This document shows, piece after piece, positions 52,627 through 62,910 of a DNA stretch of 64,000 nt; position 1 is the stretch's first letter; each line of letters opens with the position of its first letter. Origin of the DNA: Scytonema hofmannii PCC 7110 (lineage in GTDB: Bacteria > Cyanobacteriota > Cyanobacteriia > Cyanobacteriales > Nostocaceae); contig NZ_KQ976354.1 of assembly GCF_000346485.2 (NCBI RefSeq), forward strand, positions 5,516,457-5,580,456. Direction: 5' to 3'. The notes beneath the pieces are model-generated. The model was not told the DNA's origin. It worked only from the letters and a program-made list of their open reading frames with translations, and ran no database searches. The translations under genes and the position numbers were made by a program.

Positions 52627-55600
52627 ATGAAGGGTTCTCCACATTCAGGAAATGAACAAGAGCCAAATCGTCCTCTTAATTCTCGTTTAAGGCTCTTCCT
52701 ATTAGGACGTACTAGTTTGATTTTATATGCCATTCTGCTAGTTGCGATCGCTAGCGGTGCTTTGTGGCTGCGAAACTTTCTCTATCAAGATTTAGCGCCT
52801 TTAGTTGAGAGAAATATCGAACAATTATTAGGAAGACCTATAAAAATAGGAAAAGTTGAGCGATTTTCCCTAACAAGTCTTAAGTTTGGCTCTCTATCAA
52901 TACCAGCAACCCCCACAGATCCAGACCGGGTGGCTGCAAAAGCTGTGGAGGTTCAGTTTTCTCCGTTAGAACTCCTTTTCACTCGGACTTTGGAGTTAGA
53001 TGTCACTCTTGTTCAGCCGGATGCTTACATTGACCAGGATAAGCAGGGACGCTGGGTAACGACTCAACTTAAGGCTGGAGAGGGAAGAGGTTTTATTCAA
53101 ACTGAACTACAAACTCTTCGACTTCAGAATGGTACTGTGGTATTAAATCCAGTACCCAGACCGGGTAAACCTAATGGTGATGTGACGTTAAACTCTGTCA
53201 ATGGGATTGCTCGAATTCCATCTCAAAGTCAAGAAATTAATTATCAAATTAGCGCTCAACCTACCAGGGGAGGCGTATTACAATTAAATGGAGAGACGCA
53301 ACTCAAAACACTGCAAACAAACCTCAAAGTCCAAGCGCAAAATGTACAAGCTGCTGACCTCAGTCGATTAGTTGAGTTGCCAATTATCTTACAGGCGGGT
53401 CGCGTAGATGGCGATTTAACAGTTCAATACCAACCAACGGCTCAGCCAGAAATTGCTGTGACAGGAACAGCTAACGTCGATCGCGTCACTGCTCAAATTC
53501 AAAACGTTCCACAAAAGTTCACCGATGCAAGTGGGAGATTAGTCTTCCAGGGTCAACAGGTTACTTTAGAGAACCTGAGCGCAAACTATGGTAAAGTTCC
53601 CCTTGTAGCAAATGGAACAGTTGGTACTCAAACAGGATTCAATGTCGTAGCTCAAACCAAACCAGTGAGTGCTAAAAATGCTGCAGACACACTGAATGTC
53701 AATTTACCAGTTCCAGTGGAGGGGGAACTGCAAGCAAACATTAAGTTGACCGGATCGATCGAACAGCCAGTTTTGAGCGGAACCGCCACCACCACAAAAC
53801 CTGCTCAAATTGACCGCGTTCCTTTTAAGGATATTAGCACTGCCTTCCGATTGAATATAGCAGAAACTGCATCTCAACTTGCTGTATCCAACCTGCGGTT
53901 AACCCCAGTTGCAGGAGGACAAATCGTCGGGAACGGTCAAGTTCAACTCGGACGCCAACAAAATCAGGTGAATTTTGACTTTCAAGCCCAAGGAGTTCCA
54001 GCAGATGTGATCGCACAGAAATATGGCTTCTCAACTCCCATTACCATTGGTAATGTCACCGGTGATGCCCAAGTGACAGGCTCTGTCGGCGGTAAACAGC
54101 CTTTAACGCTTTCTCTCTCCAATGTTCGAGCGACTCCACCAGTCGGAGGACAAATTACGGCGAACGGTCAAGTTCAACTCTCACCCCAAGGTAACGTAGC
54201 GCTCAATATTCAAACTCAAGGTTTACCAGCAAATGCGATCGCTAAAGCTTACGGCATTTCTGTTCCCATCAACATTGGTGGTGTCAGCGCTGAAGCTAAA
54301 GTTTCTGGCTCTGTTGGCGGTTCGCAGCCTTTGAAAGTAGCTATTTCCAAAATTCAGGCGACTCCACCAGCCGGAGGACAAATTACAGCAAACGGTCAAG
54401 TTCAGCTCTCACCCCAAGGTAGGGTGTCATTGAACGTGCAAGCACAAAACCTCCCAGGAGACGCAATTGCAAAAGCTTACAACACTTCACCCCCCATTGA
54501 TATTGGCAATGTTTCAGCAAATGCCAAAGTGACTGGTACCCTGGGTAACCTGCAAGCAGTAGCCTCTGTGAAAGCACCTGAAGCCACTTATCCCACCACT
54601 GGAAAAGCTGTCATCTCCCAACAGGGGGATAATATTGTCTTCCAAGATGCTGTTGTGAACCTTGCTGGTGGTACAGTTACCGCTAGAGGTCAGGTTGGAG
54701 AAAGACGCTGGCAAGCTTTTGTGGACGCCGAACAGATACAATTAAGTCGTTTCGCCCAAATACCACAGCAGTTCCAAGGAGTGTTAAGTAGTGAGTTGAA
54801 CTTGTCGGGAACTACTACTTCCTTCCAACCCGAAACCATCCAAGCTACAGGACAGGCAAGTTTAAAAGGTGTAGCAGGAGGTACAGTTAACCTAGATAAT
54901 ATCACCTTAAATAATGGGCGTTGGCAAGCGATCGCCAATGTATCCCAACTTGAACTTAACCAAGTTTCAGAGCAGCTGCGGGGACAACTTAGCACCAACC
55001 TACGTGTTGCAGGAACAACCTCTACACGCCAACTTTCAGATATTCGAGCAGCAGGACAAGTACGCTTTTCAGAATTAGCCCCCCTCGAACAACCATTGAC
55101 CGCTCAAATTCGATGGAATGGTCAGCAGATTATTGTTGAACGCGCAACGGCACCAGGATTGAGCGCTGATGGTACAATAGCCTTAAATGTACCAGAAACA
55201 GGGACACCGCAAATCGCTGGATTTAATTTAGATGTACAGGCACAAGGTTACAATCTCAAACAGATCCCCGTTAACCTTCCCGGTAACATAGCTTTGGCTG
55301 GGTTGTTAGACTTCAACGGACAAGTCACAGGTACCCCAACTTCTCCTAATGCTCGAGGAAACATCCGGCTGCGAAATCTTAATGTCAATAGTTTAGCCTT
55401 TGACCCGTTACTAACTGGGAATGTAAATTTTCAGGGAGGAGAAGGGACAGAGCTGCAACTTGCAGGTACCCAAGACCGGATTGCAGTTAATCTGAGTCAA
55501 AACAATCGCCCAATTTCATTTTTCATCAGACGCAATGGAACTGTCGCAACTGGTAGAACTGAGGGAGAGACCTTGCTCGTCAACGTGCAAGACTTTCCTG

Positions 55601-58197
55601 TGGCGGTTCTGGGAAGCTTCATTCCTGGCGATAATCCCAATTTACAACCTCTAGCCGGAGAAATATCCGGGGATTTAGCGATTAATTTAGACCAGTTTAC
55701 AGTTGTAGGAGACGTAGCGATCGCCCAGCCTAGAGTTGGTAGAGCCACAGCAGATGAATTCCGTGGGCGTATTAATTTTGTTGATGGCGTTGCAACGTTA
55801 ACCGATGGGGAGTTATTTTTAGATGGTAGCCGCATATCCGTAAGTGGAAACTTACAAACTGGAAACAACCCTCAATTTCAAACCCAAATTAGTTTTGACT
55901 CTGCCAGAATCCAGAAAATATTACAAGCATTCAACATCTTTGGTTATCAAGACCTTGCTTCCGGATTGCAGGCTCCGGAATTGGCGGGAGCAGAAGTACT
56001 TCAAACAGAGCCAATTGGTTTACCCAATGCAGATTTGCTCGTTCAGCTAGAGTTTTTCGAGAAAATAGAGAACCTGGTGGCACAACAGAGCACACAGCGT
56101 GAAGAAACGCAGAGATTGCCAACACTGGCAGAATTACAGGGGACTCTCACGGGACAAATTAAGATAGCAGGCTCGTTGCAGACAGGATTAAATGCAGACT
56201 TTAATCTTCAAAGCGCTCAGGCGCAATGGGGAGAATACACTATTGAACAATTCATAGCTAGAGGAACTTATGCAGATGGTACCGTCACACTGTTACCCCT
56301 GCGTGTTAATTTAGGTCAAGGACTATTAGCTTTCACAGGACAGTTAGGAACTCAAGAACTATCCGGACAAGTGCGCGTTTCAGATCTACCTCTATCATTA
56401 TTACAGCCTTTTATAGAAGAATATCCAGTTGATGTCACAGGTCAAGTCAATGCTGTCGCCACTCTAGGAGGGAGTTTAGAAGACCCCCAAGCAATAGGAG
56501 AAGTCACGTTGGTAGATGCAACCGTAAATGAGCAACCCGTGGAGTCAGGAGAACTGAGCTTCAACTATAACGATGCTCGTTTCAATTTTGCCAGTAACGT
56601 GTTAGTGGCGGGTACGCAGCCATTGGAAATTCAAGGAAGCGTACCCATTGCCTTGCCGAGCGCTGACACGCAGCCAGATAGCAATCAAATTAGCGTCACA
56701 GCCAACGTGCAAGATGAGGGCTTAGCGCTGTTAAATCTATTTACCGATGCAGTAACTTGGGTCAATGGGACTGGACAACTGAATGTAAAAGTTGGAGGTA
56801 CCTTAAACCAACCAACGATCGCGGGAAATGCCACCGTTCAAAATGCAACTTTGCAAGCCACCGCGCTGACTGAACCATTAACAGATGTGACAGGAACGTT
56901 GCAATTTAATGGCAATAGGGTGATAGTCGAAGGCGTTCAAGGGGAATACGAAAGGGGTCGATTGACTGCGGAGGGAGTTATCCCCATTTATGGCGCACCT
57001 CAAGCACAACAGGCAACTACTAATAATCCTCTCAGATTATCGCTACAAAACCTGGAATTGGAAGTACAGGAGTTGTATCAAGGCGATGTCAGTGGTGATG
57101 TCGTCATTGGGGGAACAGTGCTTAACCCAGAAATTGGCGGAGAGATTCGCTTGAGCGATGGACAAGTCAAGATTGGACAAGATGCTAATACTTCCCCTAC
57201 ATCCCCTACATCAGCAACCACAGCCTCTGGGGAGAGCACAGAAGCAGATAGTTCAACGAGAAGCGCTGCAACTACAACCGCCCGTTCACCCATACCCATA
57301 GAGTTTGAAAATTTACGGCTGATTCTAGGCGATGATGTTCAGATAACAACTCAGCCGTTATTTGGAGGCTTTATCCCAGGAGGCGATCTCCTGAGTCAAT
57401 CCATACTAAGTTTTGAAACAAAAGGCGACCTAACTATTAATGGTACCTTAGCCAATCCCCGCCCTCAAGGTGTTATCCGTCTTACAGGAGGACAAGTTAA
57501 CTTATTTACCACTCAGTTTACCTTAACGCGGGGTTACGAACACACTGCAGTCTTTACTCCTAGTGGAGGACTCAACCCCGTCCTCGATGTCCGACTTGTA
57601 GCATTTGTACCAGAGACAACAGGAGCGTTATTGACTGGAAGCCGTATTCAAAACTCTCCTTTTTCTGCTGAAATTAGCGATATTCCAGCTGTCACCAGTT
57701 TAGGGACTTTAGAAACTGTTCGCGTTGAAGCCAGAGTCAGAGGACCCGCGAGTGAATTAGCTGACAATCTGGAATTGACGAGCACACCCGGTCGTAGTGA
57801 ATCAGAAATTATTGCGTTGTTAGGTGGTTCTATCATTAATACTTTAGGTCAGGCAGACTCAGCATTGGGAATTGCTACCTTTGCTGGTTCTACTTTGTTG
57901 AGTGGTTTGCAAGAAAACATTAGTGCAATAGGACAAGCGATCGGCTTTAGCGCCTTCCGCGTGTATCCTACCACTGTCGCTAATGAATCATCACGAGCTT
58001 CGGTATTGAGCTTAGCAGCAGAGGGAGTATTTGATATTACTGAAAATTTCTCTGTCTCCCTATCACGAGTGTTTCTGACTAATGAATCTTTCCGTTACAA
58101 TGTACTCTACCGAGTCAATGACGACATTCTGATGCGAGGCTCTACCGATTTGGAAGACGAAAGTAGACTTGAAATTCAGTATGAGACAAGGTTTTAA
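52627..58197 (+). CDS. tamB: TamB-like translocation and assembly module protein (DUF490)
   Basis: This is a 1,856-residue AsmA/TamB-type protein. An N-terminal signal-anchor helix (about 32-52) is followed by a very long beta-rich region (VTLVQPDAYIDQD, many LxGxxxI strands) and a C-terminal TamB domain (about 1500-1856) ending in a beta-strand with aromatic last residue (LEIQYETRF). TamB-like proteins span the periplasm as a hydrophobic groove and help outer-membrane protein insertion or lipid transport to the outer membrane. Residues 426-650 hold three consecutive 76-77-residue repeats (TPPxGGQITANGQVQLSPQG). A Ser/Thr-rich linker occurs about 1520-1555. No TamA/Omp85 gene lies nearby. Confidence 0.9.
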   Translation: MKGSPHSGNEQEPNRPLNSRLRLFLLGRTSLILYAILLVAIASGALWLRNFLYQDLAPLVERNIEQLLGRPIKIGKVERFSLTSLKFGSLSIPATPTDPDRVAAKAVEVQFSPLELLFTRTLELDVTLVQPDAYIDQDKQGRWVTTQLKAGEGRGFIQTELQTLRLQNGTVVLNPVPRPGKPNGDVTLNSVNGIARIPSQSQEINYQISAQPTRGGVLQLNGETQLKTLQTNLKVQAQNVQAADLSRLVELPIILQAGRVDGDLTVQYQPTAQPEIAVTGTANVDRVTAQIQNVPQKFTDASGRLVFQGQQVTLENLSANYGKVPLVANGTVGTQTGFNVVAQTKPVSAKNAADTLNVNLPVPVEGELQANIKLTGSIEQPVLSGTATTTKPAQIDRVPFKDISTAFRLNIAETASQLAVSNLRLTPVAGGQIVGNGQVQLGRQQNQVNFDFQAQGVPADVIAQKYGFSTPITIGNVTGDAQVTGSVGGKQPLTLSLSNVRATPPVGGQITANGQVQLSPQGNVALNIQTQGLPANAIAKAYGISVPINIGGVSAEAKVSGSVGGSQPLKVAISKIQATPPAGGQITANGQVQLSPQGRVSLNVQAQNLPGDAIAKAYNTSPPIDIGNVSANAKVTGTLGNLQAVASVKAPEATYPTTGKAVISQQGDNIVFQDAVVNLAGGTVTARGQVGERRWQAFVDAEQIQLSRFAQIPQQFQGVLSSELNLSGTTTSFQPETIQATGQASLKGVAGGTVNLDNITLNNGRWQAIANVSQLELNQVSEQLRGQLSTNLRVAGTTSTRQLSDIRAAGQVRFSELAPLEQPLTAQIRWNGQQIIVERATAPGLSADGTIALNVPETGTPQIAGFNLDVQAQGYNLKQIPVNLPGNIALAGLLDFNGQVTGTPTSPNARGNIRLRNLNVNSLAFDPLLTGNVNFQGGEGTELQLAGTQDRIAVNLSQNNRPISFFIRRNGTVATGRTEGETLLVNVQDFPVAVLGSFIPGDNPNLQPLAGEISGDLAINLDQFTVVGDVAIAQPRVGRATADEFRGRINFVDGVATLTDGELFLDGSRISVSGNLQTGNNPQFQTQISFDSARIQKILQAFNIFGYQDLASGLQAPELAGAEVLQTEPIGLPNADLLVQLEFFEKIENLVAQQSTQREETQRLPTLAELQGTLTGQIKIAGSLQTGLNADFNLQSAQAQWGEYTIEQFIARGTYADGTVTLLPLRVNLGQGLLAFTGQLGTQELSGQVRVSDLPLSLLQPFIEEYPVDVTGQVNAVATLGGSLEDPQAIGEVTLVDATVNEQPVESGELSFNYNDARFNFASNVLVAGTQPLEIQGSVPIALPSADTQPDSNQISVTANVQDEGLALLNLFTDAVTWVNGTGQLNVKVGGTLNQPTIAGNATVQNATLQATALTEPLTDVTGTLQFNGNRVIVEGVQGEYERGRLTAEGVIPIYGAPQAQQATTNNPLRLSLQNLELEVQELYQGDVSGDVVIGGTVLNPEIGGEIRLSDGQVKIGQDANTSPTSPTSATTASGESTEADSSTRSAATTTARSPIPIEFENLRLILGDDVQITTQPLFGGFIPGGDLLSQSILSFETKGDLTINGTLANPRPQGVIRLTGGQVNLFTTQFTLTRGYEHTAVFTPSGGLNPVLDVRLVAFVPETTGALLTGSRIQNSPFSAEISDIPAVTSLGTLETVRVEARVRGPASELADNLELTSTPGRSESEIIALLGGSIINTLGQADSALGIATFAGSTLLSGLQENISAIGQAIGFSAFRVYPTTVANESSRASVLSLAAEGVFDITENFSVSLSRVFLTNESFRYNVLYRVNDDILMRGSTDLEDESRLEIQYETRF

Positions 58198-58292
58198 AGA
58201 ACTTCCAAATAAAAAATCTCCCAAAATTTTTTGTGGTGCGGTACTAACAGCTCCTTACTAGTAAGATGCTGTTGGCGAATGATAAGTCCGAT

Positions 58293-58417
58293 CCCCTCGT
58301 TCCGGTGGCTCCGCCTGGGAATGCCTTCATGGAGGCTCCGCCTCCTGTATGCAGCACAAAAGGTGCGAGGCAGAGCCTCGCGGTCTGCATTCCCAGGTAG
58401 AACCTGGGAACGAGAGG
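58293..58417. repeat. MITE-like inverted repeat (about 125 bp)
   Basis: Imperfect 30-base arms (CCCCTCGTTCC...CCTGGGAATGC and GCATTCCCAGG...GAACGAGAGG) enclose two inner hairpins, GAGGCTCCGCCTC and GCGAGGCAGAGCCTCGC. No coding content. This family is widespread between genes of filamentous cyanobacteria; here it sits between convergent genes. Confidence 0.7.
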
Positions 58418-58534
58418 ATTACTTTTAAAATTTTTTACGAATGATTTAGGATTGCTACATTACGAAAGGCAAAACCAATTTCAGCTATAGTGAAAAACTC
58501 AATGTAGAATTTAAGTACAAGCTAACAATATGAA

Positions 58535-58915
58535 TTAAACACTTGAGCCTAAAGCAGCTGCTACTTGGTCAGCCAGTTTATGAGGATTGAAGGGTTTATT
58601 AATCACGCCAGTCACCCCTAGTTGAGCAAACAAACGGTGGTCAGCACTTTGTCCCCTAGCTGTCAGTAAAATCACAGGGATATCCCTAGTAGCTGGATTT
58701 GCCTGTAGCTCTTGAAAAGTAGTTGGACCGTCTATCTCAGGCATCATGACATCAAGAAGAATAGCATCAGGTTGAGCAGCCTGAGCCAATAACAGCCCTT
58801 CATGACCTGATGTAGCGGTTAGCACCTGCCAGCCCCCCATGATCTCTAAACAGGTTTGAATCAACTTGCGAATGTCATCTTCATCATCAATAACTAGGAT
58901 TTGCTTGGCTGTCAT
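58535..58915 (-). CDS. CheY-like single-domain response regulator
   Basis: 126 residues from the ATG at 58915 (MTAKQILVIDDEDD), one receiver domain with the acidic pair, phospho-acceptor Asp in AILLDVMMPEIDGP (about 54), Thr in ILLTARGQ and Lys in INKPFNPH. In-frame upstream ATGs at 58948 and 58984 would add a basic tail not typical of the family. No output domain, so it signals by protein contact. A truncated hybrid histidine kinase is encoded nearby on the other strand, but they are not in one operon. Confidence 0.88.
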   Translation of the reverse strand: MTAKQILVIDDEDDIRKLIQTCLEIMGGWQVLTATSGHEGLLLAQAAQPDAILLDVMMPEIDGPTTFQELQANPATRDIPVILLTARGQSADHRLFAQLGVTGVINKPFNPHKLADQVAAALGSSV

Positions 58916-59131
58916 TGTTATTGTCTTCCGTTCTATTGTTCTTACCATTGTCTTGCAATTCTTCAAAACTTTTTGTCCTAACAATAACTGGACTTAACTA
59001 TACTTTTTCAGGAACTGTGTAAAGTTACTTAAGGTTCCACTAACTCTATTACAGAAGTTTGCTTTCATTTCTTGTTATCTGCTATATATAGGAGTTTTTA
59101 CGTGTCCTCATAGAGAACACAGGAACATCCG

Positions 59132-59542
59132 TTAGTCTACACTCCAGTAGTAACTTCCAGGAATTGTGACTGCAACTCCTTTTAACTTATGCAGAGCGTC
59201 ATGACAAATTGCCAAAGGTGCTGTTTTGCCATAAGTCCATCTTTCTTGATTAAAGCTTACTGCAAAGGGTAGACCTGGAAAAGCATTAGACTCACAACGA
59301 GATATTTCAAAGTGAGGACACTCGTAGTTTTCCAAAACGTTGGCAACCAGTTCTAAGGCTGCGTTAATATCTGTTGAATATGGACGTGCGGGTAAATTAA
59401 ACTGTTCAGATACAATCTGGTCTAAATCAGCGAGCGAGTTCAGCTGAATAGTTTCAGTAGCGTAGCCAAGATGGTTCCGTTCTCTGGGCAATCGTTTCGA
59501 CCAGTCCAATCTTGGGCAAAACAGGCGAGTTGATTGGCACAC
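59132..59542 (-). CDS. Phage ABA-sandwich-like protein
   Basis: 136 codons from a GTG. The last 90 residues resemble the phage ABA sandwich domain (ARPYSTDINAALELVANVL, then CHDALHKLKG), a small fold common in phage and cyanobacterial accessory proteins. The first 35 residues overlap the 5' end of the truncated kinase gene on the other strand and look unrelated, so the natural start is probably lost or further in (about 59480). Role unknown. Confidence 0.45.
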   Translation of the reverse strand: MCQSTRLFCPRLDWSKRLPRERNHLGYATETIQLNSLADLDQIVSEQFNLPARPYSTDINAALELVANVLENYECPHFEISRCESNAFPGLPFAVSFNQERWTYGKTAPLAICHDALHKLKGVAVTIPGSYYWSVD

Positions 59543-61048
59543 TTTTTACAATTGCAGATGTGACTGACCGCAAGCAAACAGAAGATGCCCTTCGAGCCAG
59601 TCAAGCGCTATTTGAATCTTTCATGAATCATAGCCCGGTCACAGCTTTTATAAAAGACTCGACAGGGCGCTACGTCTATGTCAACCAAGTGATGGAACAT
59701 CTGTTTCACCGAAAGCAAGCTGATTGGTTGGGGAAGACGGATTTTGACATATTTCCGCCATATGCAGCACAACAGTGGCGTAATAATGACGTAGTTGTTC
59801 TAACCACAGCTACAATGATGCAGACGTTGGAGACGGTGCCATACGATGATGGCGAACATTACTATATGTCCTTTAAGTTTCCTGTCACAGATGTCTCTGG
59901 GCAAAGACTGCTTGGAGGAGTGTCAATTGACATCACTGAACTCAAGCAATTAGAAGCAGAACGCAACCGACTGTTAGTGCAAGAGCAAACCGCACGTGCT
60001 GAAGCCGAAAAAGCCAACCGCTTAAAGGACGAATTCTTAGCTATAGTTTCCCATGAACTACGCACTCCTTTGACTGCGATCCTTGGATGGATTGGGATGT
60101 TGCAAACAGGGATGTTAGATTCAGAAAGAGCAACTCTCGCGCTGGAGACGATTGAGCGCAATGCCAACTTGCAGATGCAACTTATTGAAGACCTGCTTGA
60201 TGTTTCGCGCATTATCAGGGGGGAACTCTCGTTGAACTACGACTGGGTTGACTTAGTTGGAGCGATCGCAGCAGCGATTGAGGTTGTACAACCAGCTGCA
60301 GATGCCAAGGCTATTCAATTGGAGTCCGTGCTTGATACTTCGGTAGAGCCAATTTGGGGCGACTCAGACCGCGTGCAACAAGTTGTGTTAAATCTATTTT
60401 CTAATGCAATTAAGTTCACACCCAATTGTGGACGGGTTGAGGTGCGGTTGTCAAAGGAAGGGAGTGGGGAATCGGCAAGTTATGCCCAGATTCAAGTAAG
60501 CGACACGGGTAAGGGTATCAGCGCTGACTTTTTACCCTATGTTTTTGACCGCTTCCGTCAAGCAGATAGCACAAGTACTCGCTCAAATAAGGGGTTAGGA
60601 TTGGGCTTAGCGATCGCAAGCCATCTGGTAGAATTGCACGGCGGTACTATTGGTGCCCAGAGCCAGGGAATAGGACAAGGGGCAACGTTTACAGTAAAGC
60701 TACCAATCCCGATACAGAAGAAAGAGAAAAAAGACATCAGCCTAGAGGAGGAAAAAAGTTCTTTGGGCTCAAAGTTCCTGTCTTGTGGTTCCTGTCCTGC
60801 AAGTCTCAACGGTCTGCAAGTGCTAGTTGTGGATGATGAAACTGACGTGCGAGAATGGATAACTACAGTGCTTACTGAGTGTGGAGCTCAAGTCATTGCT
60901 GTTGGCTCAGTAGGCGAGGCGCTGGCAGCACTCGAACAATTTAGACCAGATGTGCTAGTCAGTGACATTGGGATGCCCAACGAAGATGGCTACACATTTA
61001 TCCGTAAAGTCAGAGAACTTGAGCAGAACCAAGGCGATCGCATTGAAT
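59512..61048 (+). pseudogene. Hybrid histidine kinase truncated at both ends
   Basis: The frame opens at a TTG in the middle of a PAS C-terminus (IGTLFTIADVTDRKQTEDAL). It continues through a full PAS domain (about 30-145), HisKA with phospho-acceptor His in AIVSHELRTPLTAI, and an ATPase domain (LNLFSNAIKFT, VSDTGKGIS, GLGLGLAIASHL). Last comes a receiver domain (VVDDETDVREW, Asp in VLVSDIGMPNEDGY) that stops matching after about 105 residues, at 61044. The remaining codons to 61191 are an out-of-frame HPP-protein tail. Sensor input upstream and the end of the receiver are missing. The kinase core could still fold and be active. Confidence 0.8.
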
Positions 61049-61231
61049 ATGCTAGGAGTGTTATTCTTACGTGCTTCTCATCCTCCTGCTGCTGCAACCA
61101 CCCTCCTCGTTGCTCTTGGTGGCTTCAAACCGACAGTACAAGACGCCCTAACGATAATGATTGGAGTTTTGATTATTGCAACAATTGGTGAGGGACTTCG
61201 ACGTTTTCGACTAGGGAAAGTAGTAAGTTAA
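61049..61231 (+). pseudogene. C-terminal fragment of an HPP-family membrane protein
   Basis: Sixty codons in the +1 frame relative to the kinase read LGVLFLRASHPPAAATTLLV, ALGGFKPTVQDALTIMIGVL and GEGLRRFRLGK. This includes the HPP motif and last helix of HPP-family integral membrane proteins (nitrite-transport-related in cyanobacteria and plants). The first 100 or so residues are absent, replaced by the kinase at a HIP1 octamer (61034-61041). Confidence 0.75.
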
Positions 61232-61390
61232 TCAGCATCATATATAAATGAAATTCACATGAAATACCAGTGTTTCATAGGTAACAAAGATTCCTTATTG
61301 CTATTGATAGACGTATTTGTATCTCTACATTTATAAAGTAAGTTTAAAGGCAATTATGCCTGCAATTTAGTAAATACAGAGGTAAAAATC

Positions 61391-61688
61391 ATGGCTATAC
61401 AACAACTTACCTTGAATCAAGTTAATCAAGAAATGCAGCAGTGTATTCAAAACTGCTTAGATTGCCATAGTATTTGCTTGAATACTGTAAATTACTGTTT
61501 GCAAAAGGGCTTTTATGCTGCGGACTTCTGACCTTCATACCCGTACCTGTGGCGTTTGTGCGGAAGTGTGTGAGCGGTGCGCTCAAGATTGCGAGCGCAT
61601 GGGTGATGATGCTCAAATGAAAGCTTGCGCTGATATGTGCCGCCGATGTGCTGAATCTTGTCGGCAAATGTCAATGGCAACTGTATAA
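61391..61688 (+). pseudogene. Four-helix copper-binding protein (DUF326), internal deletion
   Basis: The frame from 61391 encodes the first part of a DUF326 Cys-rich four-helix bundle (MQQCIQNCLDCHSICLNTVN) and stops at 61529 after 46 residues. The +1 frame from about 61515 gives the last part: SDLHTRTCGVCAEVCERCAQ, MKACADMCRRCAESC and a normal end. About 25 central residues expected in the family are missing, so a deletion of roughly 75 bp that is not a multiple of three caused the break. These proteins bind Cu(I) through Cys in the bundle core. Not functional as read. Confidence 0.8.
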
Positions 61689-61714
61689 TATGATGTCCGG
61701 TTAATTAACCGTAA

Positions 61715-62050
61715 TTAAGCAGCAAATTTAGACCACCAGTAAAAATTAGTCAATCCGCGAATGAAATCAGGGCGATCAAGGATTTGGCGACAACGTTGAA
61801 ATAGAGCTTCTTCAACAGCATCCAAATTTTCAAAACAGTGATTAGCAATTGGTTCATTCGTAAGTGTCCAAAGGCGCTCTGCAGGTTGTAGTTCAGGCGA
61901 ATGCGATGGTAGAAATGACAGATGGATGCCTTCTGGAAGTTTAACTTGGTCACTCGTATGCCAACCAGCTCGATCTAAAACCAAAACAACCTGCTTATTT
62001 TTACTAATACAAAAATGGCGAGCAAAATCTTCAAGTACTCGGTTAAACAA
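61715..62050 (-). pseudogene. IS630-family transposase, C-terminal fragment
   Basis: About 110 codons with VVLVLDRAGWHTSDQ (second Asp), LSFLPSHSPELQPAERLW (final Glu) and the tail FIRGLTNFYWW. This is the C-terminal third of an IS630/Tc1-type DDE transposase. The start is a TTG; the N-terminal part is lost near 62060. No inverted repeats are seen. Confidence 0.8.
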
Positions 62051-62054
62051 TTCG

Positions 62055-62204
62055 ATGGATGCTGTTGATAAAGTTGCATCTGAAAAAGGAGAAAGCCTGA
62101 CAATAGAACATCACTCAACTGGGCATTGGACTGAATGGTTAGTAGAAGATGAAACAGGAATTAGGCACTATCATTGTGTTGGTATTGGTTATGTGAAATT
62201 CTAA
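62055..62204 (+). CDS. Unrecognised 49-residue open frame
   Basis: A frame from an ATG (VDKVASEKGESLTIEHHSTG, then HWTEWLVEDETGIRHYHCVG) is protein-like but unmatched. It abuts the broken edge of the IS630 fragment and may be the end of another lost gene. Confidence 0.25.
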   Translation: MDAVDKVASEKGESLTIEHHSTGHWTEWLVEDETGIRHYHCVGIGYVKF

Positions 62205-62651
62205 CTATTTTAGAAATTTAACCTATAGCGGATTTCAGGTAAATGTGAGCCACCATTTTTTTAGACATTCTCTTAATTATCTATGGTCTTATTTCATTTA
62301 CCTACAAAGCCTTGTGCCGCTCATCTTTTTATTTACACATAATTTTTTATCAAAGGTCAGCGTACAGTATTTTATTTGATTATCAGATTCTTATAAATTA
62401 TTAATAACCAACATTCTGAGCAACATTAAATTATCCAGCGTGCTAACTTTCGGTTTCAAAATTCGGTCGGAGAGACGCTAGTTGTCGCAAACAGTTTTTG
62501 TGGCGTTGCCCCAACGACTATCTAGTCCCAACGAAATGTTTTATTGGAGCAACGCTGGCAAAAATTGGAAGAATGTAGCAGCGACGACTAGTACATCGCG
62601 GCGGAAATAAACCAACCATTTCAAACCGACGAAAGCCTTAATTTATAATAC

Positions 62652-62679
62652 TTTTGACTTTTGACTTTTGACTTTTGAC
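62652..62679. repeat. Heptamer tandem repeat (TTTTGAC)4
   Basis: Four exact copies of TTTTGAC. Confidence 0.85.
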
Positions 62680-62910
62680 GAACGCGCAGAGGTACTAGCG
62701 CTTCCTTGCTTAAAAATTAAGTTTTGTGGTGTCGTATATTTTTTCACTATTTCATCACAGGAGTTTATTGAATGTACGCTGAAATTTGATCCTCTTGGCA
62801 AGTTGTAATTTTAGCACAAGCTGCCAGAGTATTTACTACTATGCCCAAAACCTAACTTCATAGAGTTTTTAGTTCATGCTTGAATTATTAAATGCTCCTA
62901 ACTATTCACA

